From assembly GCA_030425195.1 (NCBI GenBank), contig JAUIAV010000003.1:124001-188000 (forward strand): a DNA stretch of 64,000 nt. The letters run 5' to 3'. The DNA is from Gammaproteobacteria bacterium (GTDB lineage: Bacteria; Pseudomonadota; Gammaproteobacteria; Pseudomonadales; Azotimanducaceae). Below are positions 8,819-16,906 of this stretch, one piece after another; within the stretch, counting starts at the first letter, position 1; every line of letters starts with the position of its first letter. A model generated the notes under the pieces. It saw nothing but the letters and a program-made list of their open reading frames with translations. It ran no database searches and was not told where the DNA came from. Made by a program: the position numbers and the translations under genes.

Positions 8819-9292
8819 AAATCACACATTTCCGTTGCACTGGCTGCGGCCGCAATACTCCTGGGCTCCTGCGTTCAGGCAGATACCCAAACCCTCGAGC
8901 TGACCGTCGAAGGCGTTCAGGTCCAGCAGGGGGAACTCATCACCGCGCCGAGCGGTAACCAGTCCCGCGTCGGCGGTCTGACACATGCCACGATCGCCAA
9001 CGACCAAACGGGTGAGCGCTCCGTTCAGTGGTGCCGGGGCAACGTCCTCCTCGATGGGACCGGTATGCCGACGACTCAGGTCGGTTTCTGCACCGTGATC
9101 TACGACAGCGGAGATCTGCTCTGGATTTCCTATCTCGGCGATGCTCAGAGCGGGGAGAACACCTACACGGTCATCGGCGGCACCGGTCAGTATCAGGGCG
9201 CGACCGGTGGCGGCGTGAACCGGGTCGTCTCTCAGCGGGGCGACGGCAGAAGCTGGACGTCCAGGGCGGAAGGCACGATCACGACGCCGTAG
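8816..9292 (+). CDS. Small lipoprotein, possible allene-oxide-cyclase-like barrel
   Basis: 158 residues from the ATG at 8816. This start gives a lipoprotein signal (MKSHISVALAAAAILLGSC); longer in-frame starts in the 15-bp repeats would add charged HLEDK repeats before it. AAGGAAAG lies 8 bases upstream. The mature part contains WISYLGDAQSGENTYTVIGGTGQYQGATGGG; the GGTGxYxGATG text recalls the allene oxide cyclase/dirigent-like barrel seen in other bacterial proteins. That fold call is tentative, and no function is claimed. The last 14 bases overlap the convergent methyltransferase gene. Confidence 0.8.
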   Translation: MKSHISVALAAAAILLGSCVQADTQTLELTVEGVQVQQGELITAPSGNQSRVGGLTHATIANDQTGERSVQWCRGNVLLDGTGMPTTQVGFCTVIYDSGDLLWISYLGDAQSGENTYTVIGGTGQYQGATGGGVNRVVSQRGDGRSWTSRAEGTITTP

Positions 9293-9902
9293 CAATCAGA
9301 AACAGGCTGTTGGTGCGGCCGTGGGTCCAGTGCTCTTCCGCCTGGAATCCCACCGCCGCTACCTCGCCCAGCACCTGATCTGCCTTCGCAAAACTGACGT
9401 ACGGCGCTTTTCCGATCCACTGCATCAGAGGAATGACCGGTCGAAGCAACCAGAGCCGGTCGGCAAGGCAGACGGTGCTCGAGATGAAGTATCCACCCGG
9501 CTTCAACAGCCGGTGGATCTTTGCCAGCGCGGCCGTCCGATCCGGGACCAGGTGCAGCAGGTTCAGCGCCAGCACCATGTCGTAGCTGCCATCCGGTGCG
9601 TCGAATTCCTCCACACCCGACTGCCTGAAGGCGACGTTTGTGATCCCGGCCGTCCCGGCCCTCTCGCGGCCGATGCCGATCATCGCGGCTGAGACGTCGG
9701 TCGCCGTGATGTGAGCCACGTGCGGCGCGTGCTCGAGCGCCGTGGAACCGGTTCCGCATCCGAACTCGAGCACTTCCATGTCCGGCCGCATGAGCGCCTG
9801 TGCAGCGGCCAGCTTGCGGGCGTAGGTTTCTGTGTCGGCGATGGGTTGCCGGCTGTAGCCGGGCGCCACGCGGTCCCAGAATTCAGCGGAAGTCACGGCC
9901 AC
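9279..9902 (-). CDS. Class I SAM-dependent methyltransferase
   Basis: About 207 residues. Motif I is VLEFGCGTGSTALEHA, followed by ITATDVSAAMIGIGRERA (acidic loop), the post-I segment YDMVLALNLLHLVPD and LLKPGGYFISSTVCL (motif III), the order of small-molecule methyltransferases. The GTG at 9902 is preferred because GAGG (9913-9910) stands 7 bases upstream and the protein then opens with TSAEFWDRVAPGYS; an ATG at 9932 is also in frame. The substrate is unknown. The gene diverges from a LysR-type regulator, its probable controller. Confidence 0.88.
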   Translation of the reverse strand: MAVTSAEFWDRVAPGYSRQPIADTETYARKLAAAQALMRPDMEVLEFGCGTGSTALEHAPHVAHITATDVSAAMIGIGRERAGTAGITNVAFRQSGVEEFDAPDGSYDMVLALNLLHLVPDRTAALAKIHRLLKPGGYFISSTVCLADRLWLLRPVIPLMQWIGKAPYVSFAKADQVLGEVAAVGFQAEEHWTHGRTNSLFLIATAS

Positions 9903-9959
9903 GACCGGTCCTCTTTTGGAATGAACGACCATTTAGCCATACAGAAATTGCGCATAGAA

Positions 9960-9982
9960 TGCCTGAATCCGATGGGCAGGCA
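9960..9982. promoter_or_regulatory. Candidate LysR operator, TGCCTG-N11-CAGGCA
   Basis: A perfect 6-bp inverted repeat with an 11-base spacer sits between the methyltransferase and LysR genes, 11 bases before the LysR ATG. LysR-type boxes usually have the T-N11-A form, which this fits. Its position would allow autorepression and control of the divergent methyltransferase. Confidence 0.55.
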
Positions 9983-9993
9983 TACACAATTCG

Positions 9994-10899
9994 ATGAACT
10001 GGGACAGTGTCGCTTTCGACTGGAATCATGTCAGGGCGTTTCTCGCCGCTTGCGAGGAAGGATCACTGTCCGCCGCGGCCCGCGCGCTGCGCCAGACGCA
10101 ACCGACCCTCAGCCGCCAGGTGACGGGACTCGAGCAGTCTCTGGGGGTGACCCTGTTCGAGCGCGGACATCGGAGGCTGCAGCTGACCGCGGCCGGATTC
10201 GAACTGCTCGAGCATGTACGTGCCATGACGGAGGCTGCCAACCGGGTCTCTCTGGCGGCATCCGGACAGTCCCAGGCCATCGAAGGACGCGTGAGCATCA
10301 CGGCGACCGAGATGCTGGCGACCTATTACCTGCCGCCGATGCTGCGGAAACTGCGCGAGCAGGCACCGGGCATCGTGGTCGAGGTGGTCGCGTCCGATCA
10401 GGTGCGGGACCTCATCCGGCGCGAGGCCGATATCGCCATCCGTCATACCCAACCCGCTCAGCCCGATCTGATCGCCCGCCGGATCGGCTTCCTGAGAGGA
10501 CGGATCTATGCCGCCCGGCTGTTGCTGGACGAAGTCGGGATGCCTCGGAGCTTCGAAGACCTGGCGGATCAGGATTTCGTCGGCATCGACGACACCGAGG
10601 CGCTGATCGCCGGGCTCAGAGAACAGGGGCTCGAACTGCGCCTCGAACAGTTTCGGGTCCGCGCCGCCAGCGGCAACTGCATGCTGCAGCTCATCCGGGA
10701 AGGTCTCGGTTTCGGCTTCCTGCCCATGGACACGGGCGGGCTGTTCGATGATCTGGTGTGCGTGCTGCCGGAGCTTTTCGACCCGGAGATTCCGGTGTGG
10801 CTGTTGTCGCACCGGGAACTGCATACCAGCCGGCGCATCCGGGTCGTCTACGATCTTCTTGCTGCGGAACTCGCGACTCTGACCAACACCGTCAGTTAG
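9994..10899 (+). CDS. LysR-family transcriptional regulator
   Basis: 301 residues, normal for the family. An N-terminal winged helix-turn-helix is clear: DWNHVRAFLAACEEGSLSAAARALRQTQPTLSRQVTGLEQSLGVTLFER (residues about 5-55), followed by a linker helix and a periplasmic-binding-like effector domain (SITATEMLATYYLPPML, VASDQVRDLIRREADIAIR). The gene faces away from a methyltransferase and shares a dyad operator with it. The effector is unknown. The following glutathione transferase genes lie on the same strand after a 96-bp gap and may have their own promoter. Confidence 0.93.
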   Translation: MNWDSVAFDWNHVRAFLAACEEGSLSAAARALRQTQPTLSRQVTGLEQSLGVTLFERGHRRLQLTAAGFELLEHVRAMTEAANRVSLAASGQSQAIEGRVSITATEMLATYYLPPMLRKLREQAPGIVVEVVASDQVRDLIRREADIAIRHTQPAQPDLIARRIGFLRGRIYAARLLLDEVGMPRSFEDLADQDFVGIDDTEALIAGLREQGLELRLEQFRVRAASGNCMLQLIREGLGFGFLPMDTGGLFDDLVCVLPELFDPEIPVWLLSHRELHTSRRIRVVYDLLAAELATLTNTVS

Positions 10900-10995
10900 C
10901 GCTACCGGATGGGTCTGTATGGCCATCCGACTGCTGAAAACCCGGGATGTCGGCGCTATATTTTCCTCTGCTCAGAAACAGGAACAACACTCACC

Positions 10996-11655
10996 ATGAA
11001 GTACGTGATTCTCGGAGCGCCGCTGTCGCCGTTCGTTCGCAAGGTACGCGTATTCTGCGCGGAAAAAGGCATCGACTACGAGCTCGAGCCCATCAATCCG
11101 TTCAGCCCGCCGGAGGACTGGCATCAGATCAGCCCGCTCGGCCGCATTCCGGTGCTGGCCCTGGTGGACGATGATGGCTCCCGGCGCTATCTGCCGGATT
11201 CCTCCGTGATCTGCGCTTTTCTGGAACAACTGCACCCCGAGCCGAACCTGATTCCCACGGAGCCCATCGACCGTGGCGATACGTTGTGGCTCGAGGAGTA
11301 CGCGGACTCGGAACTGGCCGCCGTGATCGGAGGAGGCATCTTCCGGCCGGTGGTGCTCGCCGGTCTGACGGGGGGCGAACCGGACATCGCCAAAGCCCGG
11401 GACACCATCGACAATGCCCTGCCGAAATTCCTCGACTACCTGGAAACGCAGCTCGGCGACAAGGAGTTCTTCGTGGAGGACCGGCTGACTCTGGCCGACA
11501 TTTCGGTGGCAACGTCCTTCGTGAACATGAGCCATGCCGGATTCTCGCCGGATGCGGATCGCTGGCCGAAGCTCACCGGATTTCTCGAGCGTATTCTCGG
11601 CAGAGAGTCCTTCGCAGCCTGTATCGGTCAGGAACGGCAGATGCTGGGTCTCTGA
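10996..11655 (+). CDS. Glutathione S-transferase family protein
   Basis: 219 residues from the ATG at 10996; an upstream in-frame start would add an unrelated N-terminus before the thioredoxin-fold strand MKYVILGAPLSPFVRKVRVFCAEKG. The N-domain has the cis-proline region (SPLGRIPVLALVDDDG) and the glutathione-binding Ser (LPDSSVICAFLE). The all-helical C-domain follows, with LTLADISVATSF. The Ser of APLSPFVRKV is the likely glutathione-activating residue. The next gene, a second homologue, begins immediately after the stop codon, so the two are probably translated together. Confidence 0.92.
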   Translation: MKYVILGAPLSPFVRKVRVFCAEKGIDYELEPINPFSPPEDWHQISPLGRIPVLALVDDDGSRRYLPDSSVICAFLEQLHPEPNLIPTEPIDRGDTLWLEEYADSELAAVIGGGIFRPVVLAGLTGGEPDIAKARDTIDNALPKFLDYLETQLGDKEFFVEDRLTLADISVATSFVNMSHAGFSPDADRWPKLTGFLERILGRESFAACIGQERQMLGL

Positions 11656-12369
11656 GTGGCATCGAAAACGCCCCGGCCCAGATTTCAGCTCTACTACTGG
11701 CCGCTGCCGTTCCGGGGCTGCTTCGTCAGCTATCTTTTTGCCTATCGCGGCGTGCCGCTGCTCGAAGAGAACGGCTACGAAGAGATCGAACGCCTCAGAA
11801 GCCTGCCGCCCGGCGAGCAGGACGTGCCGTTCGTGGGGCCGCCGGTGCTGCGCGATCTCGACACCGGCCGCACGCTCAGTCAGATGCCGGCCATCGTCCT
11901 GTATGTGTCTTCCGAGCTCGACCTGCTGCCTGAAGCACCCTTCGAGATTGCCATGTGCATGAAAGTCCTCATGGACTGCAACGACGTGCTGATGGAAATC
12001 TGCCGGTACAACGGCTCTATCATGTGGGAACGCAGGGAATGGACCGATTTCCGGTCCCGGCGGCTCCCCCGCTGGCTCAGGATCTTCGAGGCGTCCTTGA
12101 ACCGCGGCACCATCGGCAGGGACTCTGTGAGCTTTGCCGACATCGGTACCTTCGCTCTGTTCGGCAACATGATCCGATGCCTCCCCGAGCTGGAGCCCGA
12201 TCTGCTCGCCGAAGCCCCCGGCATCCACGCGCTGTGCCGGCGGCTGGGCGCCGAACCTTCGCTTGCGGCCCATGTCGCCGACGAGGCGGAGAAGTACGGC
12301 GCCCTCTACTGCGGCGGCCAGATCGAAGCGTCGATCCGGGAGATGCTGGCTATGGACGAACGGCAGTAG
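11656..12369 (+). CDS. Glutathione S-transferase-like protein, divergent
   Basis: 237 residues with a GTG start that abuts the stop of the preceding GST gene (TGAGTG), implying translational coupling. The N-terminal text FQLYYWPLPFRGCFVSYLFAYRGVPL and VGPPVLRDLDTGRTLSQMPAIVLYV matches the GST thioredoxin-like fold, with SQMPAI in the place of the usual glutathione-binding Ser segment. A helical C-domain follows (SFADIGTFALFGNM). Because key positions differ from the neighbour, it may be a heterodimer partner or a non-enzymatic member. Confidence 0.82.
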   Translation: MASKTPRPRFQLYYWPLPFRGCFVSYLFAYRGVPLLEENGYEEIERLRSLPPGEQDVPFVGPPVLRDLDTGRTLSQMPAIVLYVSSELDLLPEAPFEIAMCMKVLMDCNDVLMEICRYNGSIMWERREWTDFRSRRLPRWLRIFEASLNRGTIGRDSVSFADIGTFALFGNMIRCLPELEPDLLAEAPGIHALCRRLGAEPSLAAHVADEAEKYGALYCGGQIEASIREMLAMDERQ

Positions 12370-12400
12370 ACGAACGGTAGCAGCCTGAGAACGTCCGTGA

Positions 12401-13825
12401 TCAGGCCGCGCTGTTTGCCAGCGCCGTTTTGAATCCCGAATAGCGCGGCTGATCGATGGCGATCTGATTCACCACGGTCGCCCGCAGGTGCTCGGCCAGC
12501 GCCGGGTCGTCGAGCGACCGGCTGCCGTCCCGCAGTCCGTTCACCAGCTCCCAGCGCAAATCGCCCAGACTGCCCTCGTGCCCGCAGAGTGCCTCCAGCC
12601 GCTCCAGCTCGCCGGCCCTGGCCCTGGCGCCGAGAGAGAGCTCCCGGTCGACGATGTCCAGACTGTTGCCCGCCACCCGGGCAAGAAACTGGGTCCGGCC
12701 GGTGGTCGTGCTCATCACGTCTTCTCTCAGGAAATCCCGCACGCTGATGAGCAGCTCATCCGCCCTGGGCATGTCCAGATTTCCCGAACGCTCCTCCGGC
12801 GCCACCAGGGTGACCGGGCCGGGGATCAGCAGATTCACACAGTCCACCTGGCATTCCGACGACCGGCGGCCGATGGCCGGACGTTCCACGGTCTTGTCCG
12901 GCCCGTTCCGGTAGTGCTCGGCCATGCCGAGACAGCCCACCGCCCACCAGAAAGAGCCGAACACCTCCCAGAACTTCACATGGTCCGGGTCCACCTTTTT
13001 CCCGGAGACGGACTCGTAGCCGGCGAACAGATCGGCGTACTCGCCGAAGCCGCCCACAGGCAGCTCGGTGCGCCCGAACCGCCAGGAGTTGGTGCAGATC
13101 CAGCCGAGATCCCGCATGGGATCGCCGATATGGGCGATTTCCCAGTCGAGCACCGCGTTGATGCCTTCCGGCGTCACCATGAAGTTGCCGTTGCGGAAGT
13201 CGTTGTGCACGAGAGTGGACTCGTAGTCCGTCGGCAGGTGGTCCATCAGCCATCGACCGGCGTAGTCGATCATGGGCTGCGGCGTCTGAAGAAGCTTGTA
13301 GCGCTCCCAGGTCTGATTGACGAAAAACTCCGGCGGCGCGTGCTCGAGCTTGTCACGGAGTCCCGTGGCATCCAGATCCACGCTGTGAATCCTGGCCATG
13401 ACCTGCCCGCACTCGAACGCAAGCTTCGGGCGGATGGCATCGAGCTCCTGGATCTTGACGATCCGGGCACCCAGGGTCTCCCCGTCGAGCCACTCCATGA
13501 TGAAACCTTCGCCGAGCCCGTCGGATTCCCCGAGGACGTAATACACCTCGGGTTCCGGCACACCCACGTCCCGGGCACAGGCCATGAGCTGCGCTTCCGT
13601 GGCGAGCCCGGGGGCGATCCGCACGTCCGCTTGCACCTCCACGCCGCCACCGGGAGCCCGGCGCATGCAGGCAAGGCGCTCGCCGTCGGCGGACGACAGC
13701 GTCAGCCGGTAGGTTTCCTGACTGGCACCGCCGGACAGACGCTCCACCTTCTTCAGGCCCGTGCAGCCGTCCACCTCCCGGCTGACGACCGCACCGAGCA
13801 GACGTTCGAACTCGGCGGCTTCCAT
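12401..13825 (-). CDS. APH-family phosphotransferase fused to DUF6285 domain (hydroxyacyl-CoA kinase-like)
   Basis: 474 residues. The N-terminal ~345 residues form an aminoglycoside-phosphotransferase/choline-kinase fold: LSGGASQETYRLTL, the Brenner motif VHNDFRNGNFMV and the metal-binding LDWEIAHIGDPMRDLGW. The C-terminal ~120 residues (FLREDVM...LRATVVNQIAIDQPRYS) match the DUF6285 domain usually encoded as a separate small gene. The start ATG at 13825 shares one base with the stop of the upstream acyl-CoA dehydrogenase (TGATG). Kinases of this kind paired with ACADs (LvaA/LvaC, ACAD10/11) phosphorylate 4-hydroxyacyl-CoA; that role here is inference from context. Confidence 0.88.
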   Translation of the reverse strand: MEAAEFERLLGAVVSREVDGCTGLKKVERLSGGASQETYRLTLSSADGERLACMRRAPGGGVEVQADVRIAPGLATEAQLMACARDVGVPEPEVYYVLGESDGLGEGFIMEWLDGETLGARIVKIQELDAIRPKLAFECGQVMARIHSVDLDATGLRDKLEHAPPEFFVNQTWERYKLLQTPQPMIDYAGRWLMDHLPTDYESTLVHNDFRNGNFMVTPEGINAVLDWEIAHIGDPMRDLGWICTNSWRFGRTELPVGGFGEYADLFAGYESVSGKKVDPDHVKFWEVFGSFWWAVGCLGMAEHYRNGPDKTVERPAIGRRSSECQVDCVNLLIPGPVTLVAPEERSGNLDMPRADELLISVRDFLREDVMSTTTGRTQFLARVAGNSLDIVDRELSLGARARAGELERLEALCGHEGSLGDLRWELVNGLRDGSRSLDDPALAEHLRATVVNQIAIDQPRYSGFKTALANSAA

Positions 13826-15099
13826 CAGCGGGCTTCTTTCACGCCTTTGGGTGCGCGCTGGCTCATGAAGCCGAACATGTAGCCGGCCACCCGACGCATC
13901 TGGATCTCTTCCGCGCCTTCGGTGATCCGGTAGCGGCGGTGATGGCGGTAGATATGCTCGAACGGCTTGTGCCGGGAGTAACCCAGCCCGCCATGGACCT
14001 GCATGGCCTGATCCGCCGCCTGACAGCAGAGCCGGTTCGACCAGTAGTTGCACATGGACACCTTGTCGGAGACCGAGAAGGCGCCGTACTTGTCCATCTG
14101 CCAGGCCGTCTTGTGAATCAACGCCCTGAGCATTTCACACTGAGCCTGCAGCTCCACCAGCGGGAACTGAATGCCCTGATTGGTGGCGAGCGGTTTGCCG
14201 AAAGGCTTGCGCTCCTTGGCGTACTGTACGGATTCGTTCACGCAGAACTGGGCCGCACCCAGGCTGGATGCCGCCTGCCGGATCCGGTTCTCGTTGAAGA
14301 AATGCTGCACCACCTGCAGACCGCGGCCTTCACCGCCGAAGATGGAGGCGTGCGGCACGCGAACGTCCTTGAACGAAACCCGGCCATGGTCCGTGGGCAT
14401 GTTGAAGGTCCAGAGCATCTCCTCGATCTTCACGCCGTCCGCTTCCATGGGGGTCAGGAACGCGGTGATGCCTTCGCCGTCTCCCGCCTTGCCGCTGGTG
14501 CGGGCCATGACCATGTCGTACTTGGCCTTGTGAATGCCCGTGTTCCAGGTTTTCTCACCATTGATCACCCACTCATCGCCGTCCCGCACAGCGTTGGTTT
14601 CCATGTGGGTGGCATCGGAACCGTGATCGGGCTCGGTGATCCCGAAGGCGAAACCCTTACGGCCTTCGGCCAGATCGTCCACCCACTCAGCCTTCTGCTC
14701 CTCGGTACCGTACTCGAGCATGAGCAGCAGGCCCACGTTGTTTCCAACGATGGAGTGCTCGTTCTGCAGGTCGTTGTGCAGGCCGAGCCCTTTCACGGCG
14801 AGATGCTCGCGGATGATGGCCATACCCAGATTCGAGCCTTCCATGCCGCCGTACTCCTTGGGGAACGGATACCGGTAGAAGCCTGCTTCGTCCGCCAGCC
14901 GCTTGGTCTTGTGCAGCAGCTGCTCCCATTCCTCGTTCGGCAGGCCGCCCCGCTCCCAGTCGGTACGGGCGTCTTCACGCCGGTGATCGAAGAAGCGGAT
15001 GTTGTCGTCCTGCTGCTCCAGCGGCTTGATGGTGGTCTCGATGAAATCATCCAGCCGCTTCAGCAGCGCCGCGATGTCTTCCGGAATCTCAAAATCCAT
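13825..15099 (-). CDS. Acyl-CoA dehydrogenase (ACAD10/11, LvaC-like context)
   Basis: 424 residues, full length. It contains the FAD/substrate segments FAFGITEPDHGSDAT, WVINGEKTWNTG, FNENRIRQAASSLG, AMQVHGGLGYS and the catalytic Glu region YRITEGAEEIQMRRVAGYM. It would oxidise or rearrange an acyl-CoA with FAD. The stop overlaps the start of the APH-DUF6285 kinase gene, so the two products are made together, as in the levulinate (LvaA/LvaC) and human ACAD11 systems, where a phosphorylated 4-hydroxyacyl-CoA is converted to an enoyl-CoA. The exact substrate cannot be read from sequence. Confidence 0.93.
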   Translation of the reverse strand: MDFEIPEDIAALLKRLDDFIETTIKPLEQQDDNIRFFDHRREDARTDWERGGLPNEEWEQLLHKTKRLADEAGFYRYPFPKEYGGMEGSNLGMAIIREHLAVKGLGLHNDLQNEHSIVGNNVGLLLMLEYGTEEQKAEWVDDLAEGRKGFAFGITEPDHGSDATHMETNAVRDGDEWVINGEKTWNTGIHKAKYDMVMARTSGKAGDGEGITAFLTPMEADGVKIEEMLWTFNMPTDHGRVSFKDVRVPHASIFGGEGRGLQVVQHFFNENRIRQAASSLGAAQFCVNESVQYAKERKPFGKPLATNQGIQFPLVELQAQCEMLRALIHKTAWQMDKYGAFSVSDKVSMCNYWSNRLCCQAADQAMQVHGGLGYSRHKPFEHIYRHHRRYRITEGAEEIQMRRVAGYMFGFMSQRAPKGVKEAR

Positions 15100-15173
15100 G
15101 GTCGTCCCCCTTGAAAGTGATATTCGAATCCTGATTCAGAACATAGCCGACCGGACCGGCACCTGCCAGCCTT

Positions 15174-16823
15174 TCATTCGGCATCTGCGGCTTCCCGTGC
15201 TGCTTCTTCACGGACCATCGCTCTCACGTCCGCGAGCAGAGCCCTGGCATCGAACACGATGCCATCCTTGATGGTGTAGGACACACCGCCCACCCGGACG
15301 AGCTCGCCTGCCTCCCGGTCGAGCTTCATGTGCCCGGTGCCGTACAGCACCTTGAAATTGCGCACCGGGTTCTCCGTGACCAGGACGATGTCCGCCCGCT
15401 TGCCGGGCACGATGGAGCCGACCTCGTCCTCGAGCCCCACCAGCTCGGCACCGTTCAGGGTGGCGGCCTGAATCACCTCCAGCGGATGAAAACCGGCCTC
15501 CTGAAGCATCTCCAGCTCCCGGATATAGCCGAATCCGAACAGCTTGAAGATGAAGCCGGCATCCGACCCGGCGGCCACCCGGCCACCCTGGTTCTTGTAG
15601 TCGTTGACGAACTGCATCCAGAGCCGGAAGTTCTCCCGCCAGGCCACCTCGTCCGCCGTGGTCCAGTCGAAGTGATAGGAGCCGTGCAGGCGGGGATCGG
15701 GCAGAAAGAAACGCTTGAGGCCGGGCCAGGTGTAGTCGGCGTGCCATTCCGCGTCCCGGGCCCGGGCCACGTCACGGTTCGCCTCGTAGATGGTGAAGGT
15801 GGGCACCAGAGTGAAGTCGAGGGCGAGCAGCTCATCACGAACGGCGTTCCAGTGGTCCGAACCGGGAGCGGCCGCCTGCTGCCAGAGCCGGCCCGCCTGA
15901 CCGAATCGCCACTGCTCGTCCGAATAGTTGTAGTCCGGCGGGTAGTCCTGAATGGTACGGTCTTCGAACAGGGCCTCCGGCAGGCCGTACCAGTGCTCCA
16001 TGCTGTCCAGCCCCATCCGGGCACTGGTCAGCGCATTGACCTTGTAAACGGCGGTCTGGTCGTGGTGGTGGGAGGTGCCCATGCCGAGCTTCTGGGTCTC
16101 GTCCATCACCGCCTCAAGGGCCTCGCCCCGGCCGCCGCGGAGCTTCACGCCGTCAGCGCCCTTGCGGTTGACCCGGCGAACCCAATCCCGGGCATCTTCC
16201 GGGTCGGTGATGGCGCTGCCCGGGAACATGCTGTGGACCACCAGACGGGGCGCGGTGATGTCACCGGCAGCGCTCCGTTTCTTCAGCGCGAGCGTCCAGC
16301 TCAGTCCCATCCCTGCACCCACCTCGCGAACGGTGGTGATCCCGTGGCCGAGCCACAATTTGAAGATGTACTCCGGCGGGGTGAGTGGCCCGGTCAGGCC
16401 CTGTCCGATGGTACCGATGTGAGCGTGTGCATCCACGAAACCCGGCAGCGCATACATCCCCGTCCCATCGAGGACCCGCGCTTCCGCGCCCGGTTCCACC
16501 GCACCGGCAGAGTCGATCCGCATTATCCGGCTGCCGCTGACCCGGATGTCCACCGGGCCCATGGGTGGAGCACCTTCGCCATTGATGAGCATGACGTTGC
16601 TGACGACGAGCTCGTCGAACGGACCTTCGCCTTCGGACCGATCCGGTGCCGGATCGGCAATGCGCACACCATAGGAAGCTGCCAGCGCCGGCCCTTCCTC
16701 ACCGGGCTCCGGCCGCTGCGACTCTGCTGCCGCGGCCGCACCGCCGATGAGGAGACTCAGGATCCCCAGCAGGCTGGATAGCGCCCTGCCGGTCCGCTCT
16801 GCTTCGCTGTTCCCACTCGCCAA
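15174..16823 (-). CDS. Secreted amidohydrolase (imidazolonepropionase-like)
   Basis: 549 residues from a TTG at 16823, chosen because GGGGAGAGGGGA lies just upstream and the product then opens with a signal peptide (ALSSLLGILSLLIGGAAAAA). A longer frame to 16901 would run into the divergent ligase promoter. Metal ligands typical of the amidohydrolase superfamily are visible: HAH at residues 133-135, a candidate carboxylated Lys in GVKLRGG, HHHD, and SDAG near the C-terminus (AAGSDAGFIFKLFG), then the ATLNGAELVGL and GKRADIVLV closing text. It likely hydrolyses a peptide or cyclic amide in the periplasm; the substrate is unknown. Confidence 0.9.
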   Translation of the reverse strand: MASGNSEAERTGRALSSLLGILSLLIGGAAAAAESQRPEPGEEGPALAASYGVRIADPAPDRSEGEGPFDELVVSNVMLINGEGAPPMGPVDIRVSGSRIMRIDSAGAVEPGAEARVLDGTGMYALPGFVDAHAHIGTIGQGLTGPLTPPEYIFKLWLGHGITTVREVGAGMGLSWTLALKKRSAAGDITAPRLVVHSMFPGSAITDPEDARDWVRRVNRKGADGVKLRGGRGEALEAVMDETQKLGMGTSHHHDQTAVYKVNALTSARMGLDSMEHWYGLPEALFEDRTIQDYPPDYNYSDEQWRFGQAGRLWQQAAAPGSDHWNAVRDELLALDFTLVPTFTIYEANRDVARARDAEWHADYTWPGLKRFFLPDPRLHGSYHFDWTTADEVAWRENFRLWMQFVNDYKNQGGRVAAGSDAGFIFKLFGFGYIRELEMLQEAGFHPLEVIQAATLNGAELVGLEDEVGSIVPGKRADIVLVTENPVRNFKVLYGTGHMKLDREAGELVRVGGVSYTIKDGIVFDARALLADVRAMVREEAAREAADAE

Positions 16824-16906
16824 TCCCCTCTCCCCAACTCGCAACCCGGAAGCAGTTATCTTACAGTACCCGGCTGCATTACCGTGGTTGTAGGGGAACA
16901 AATCCG

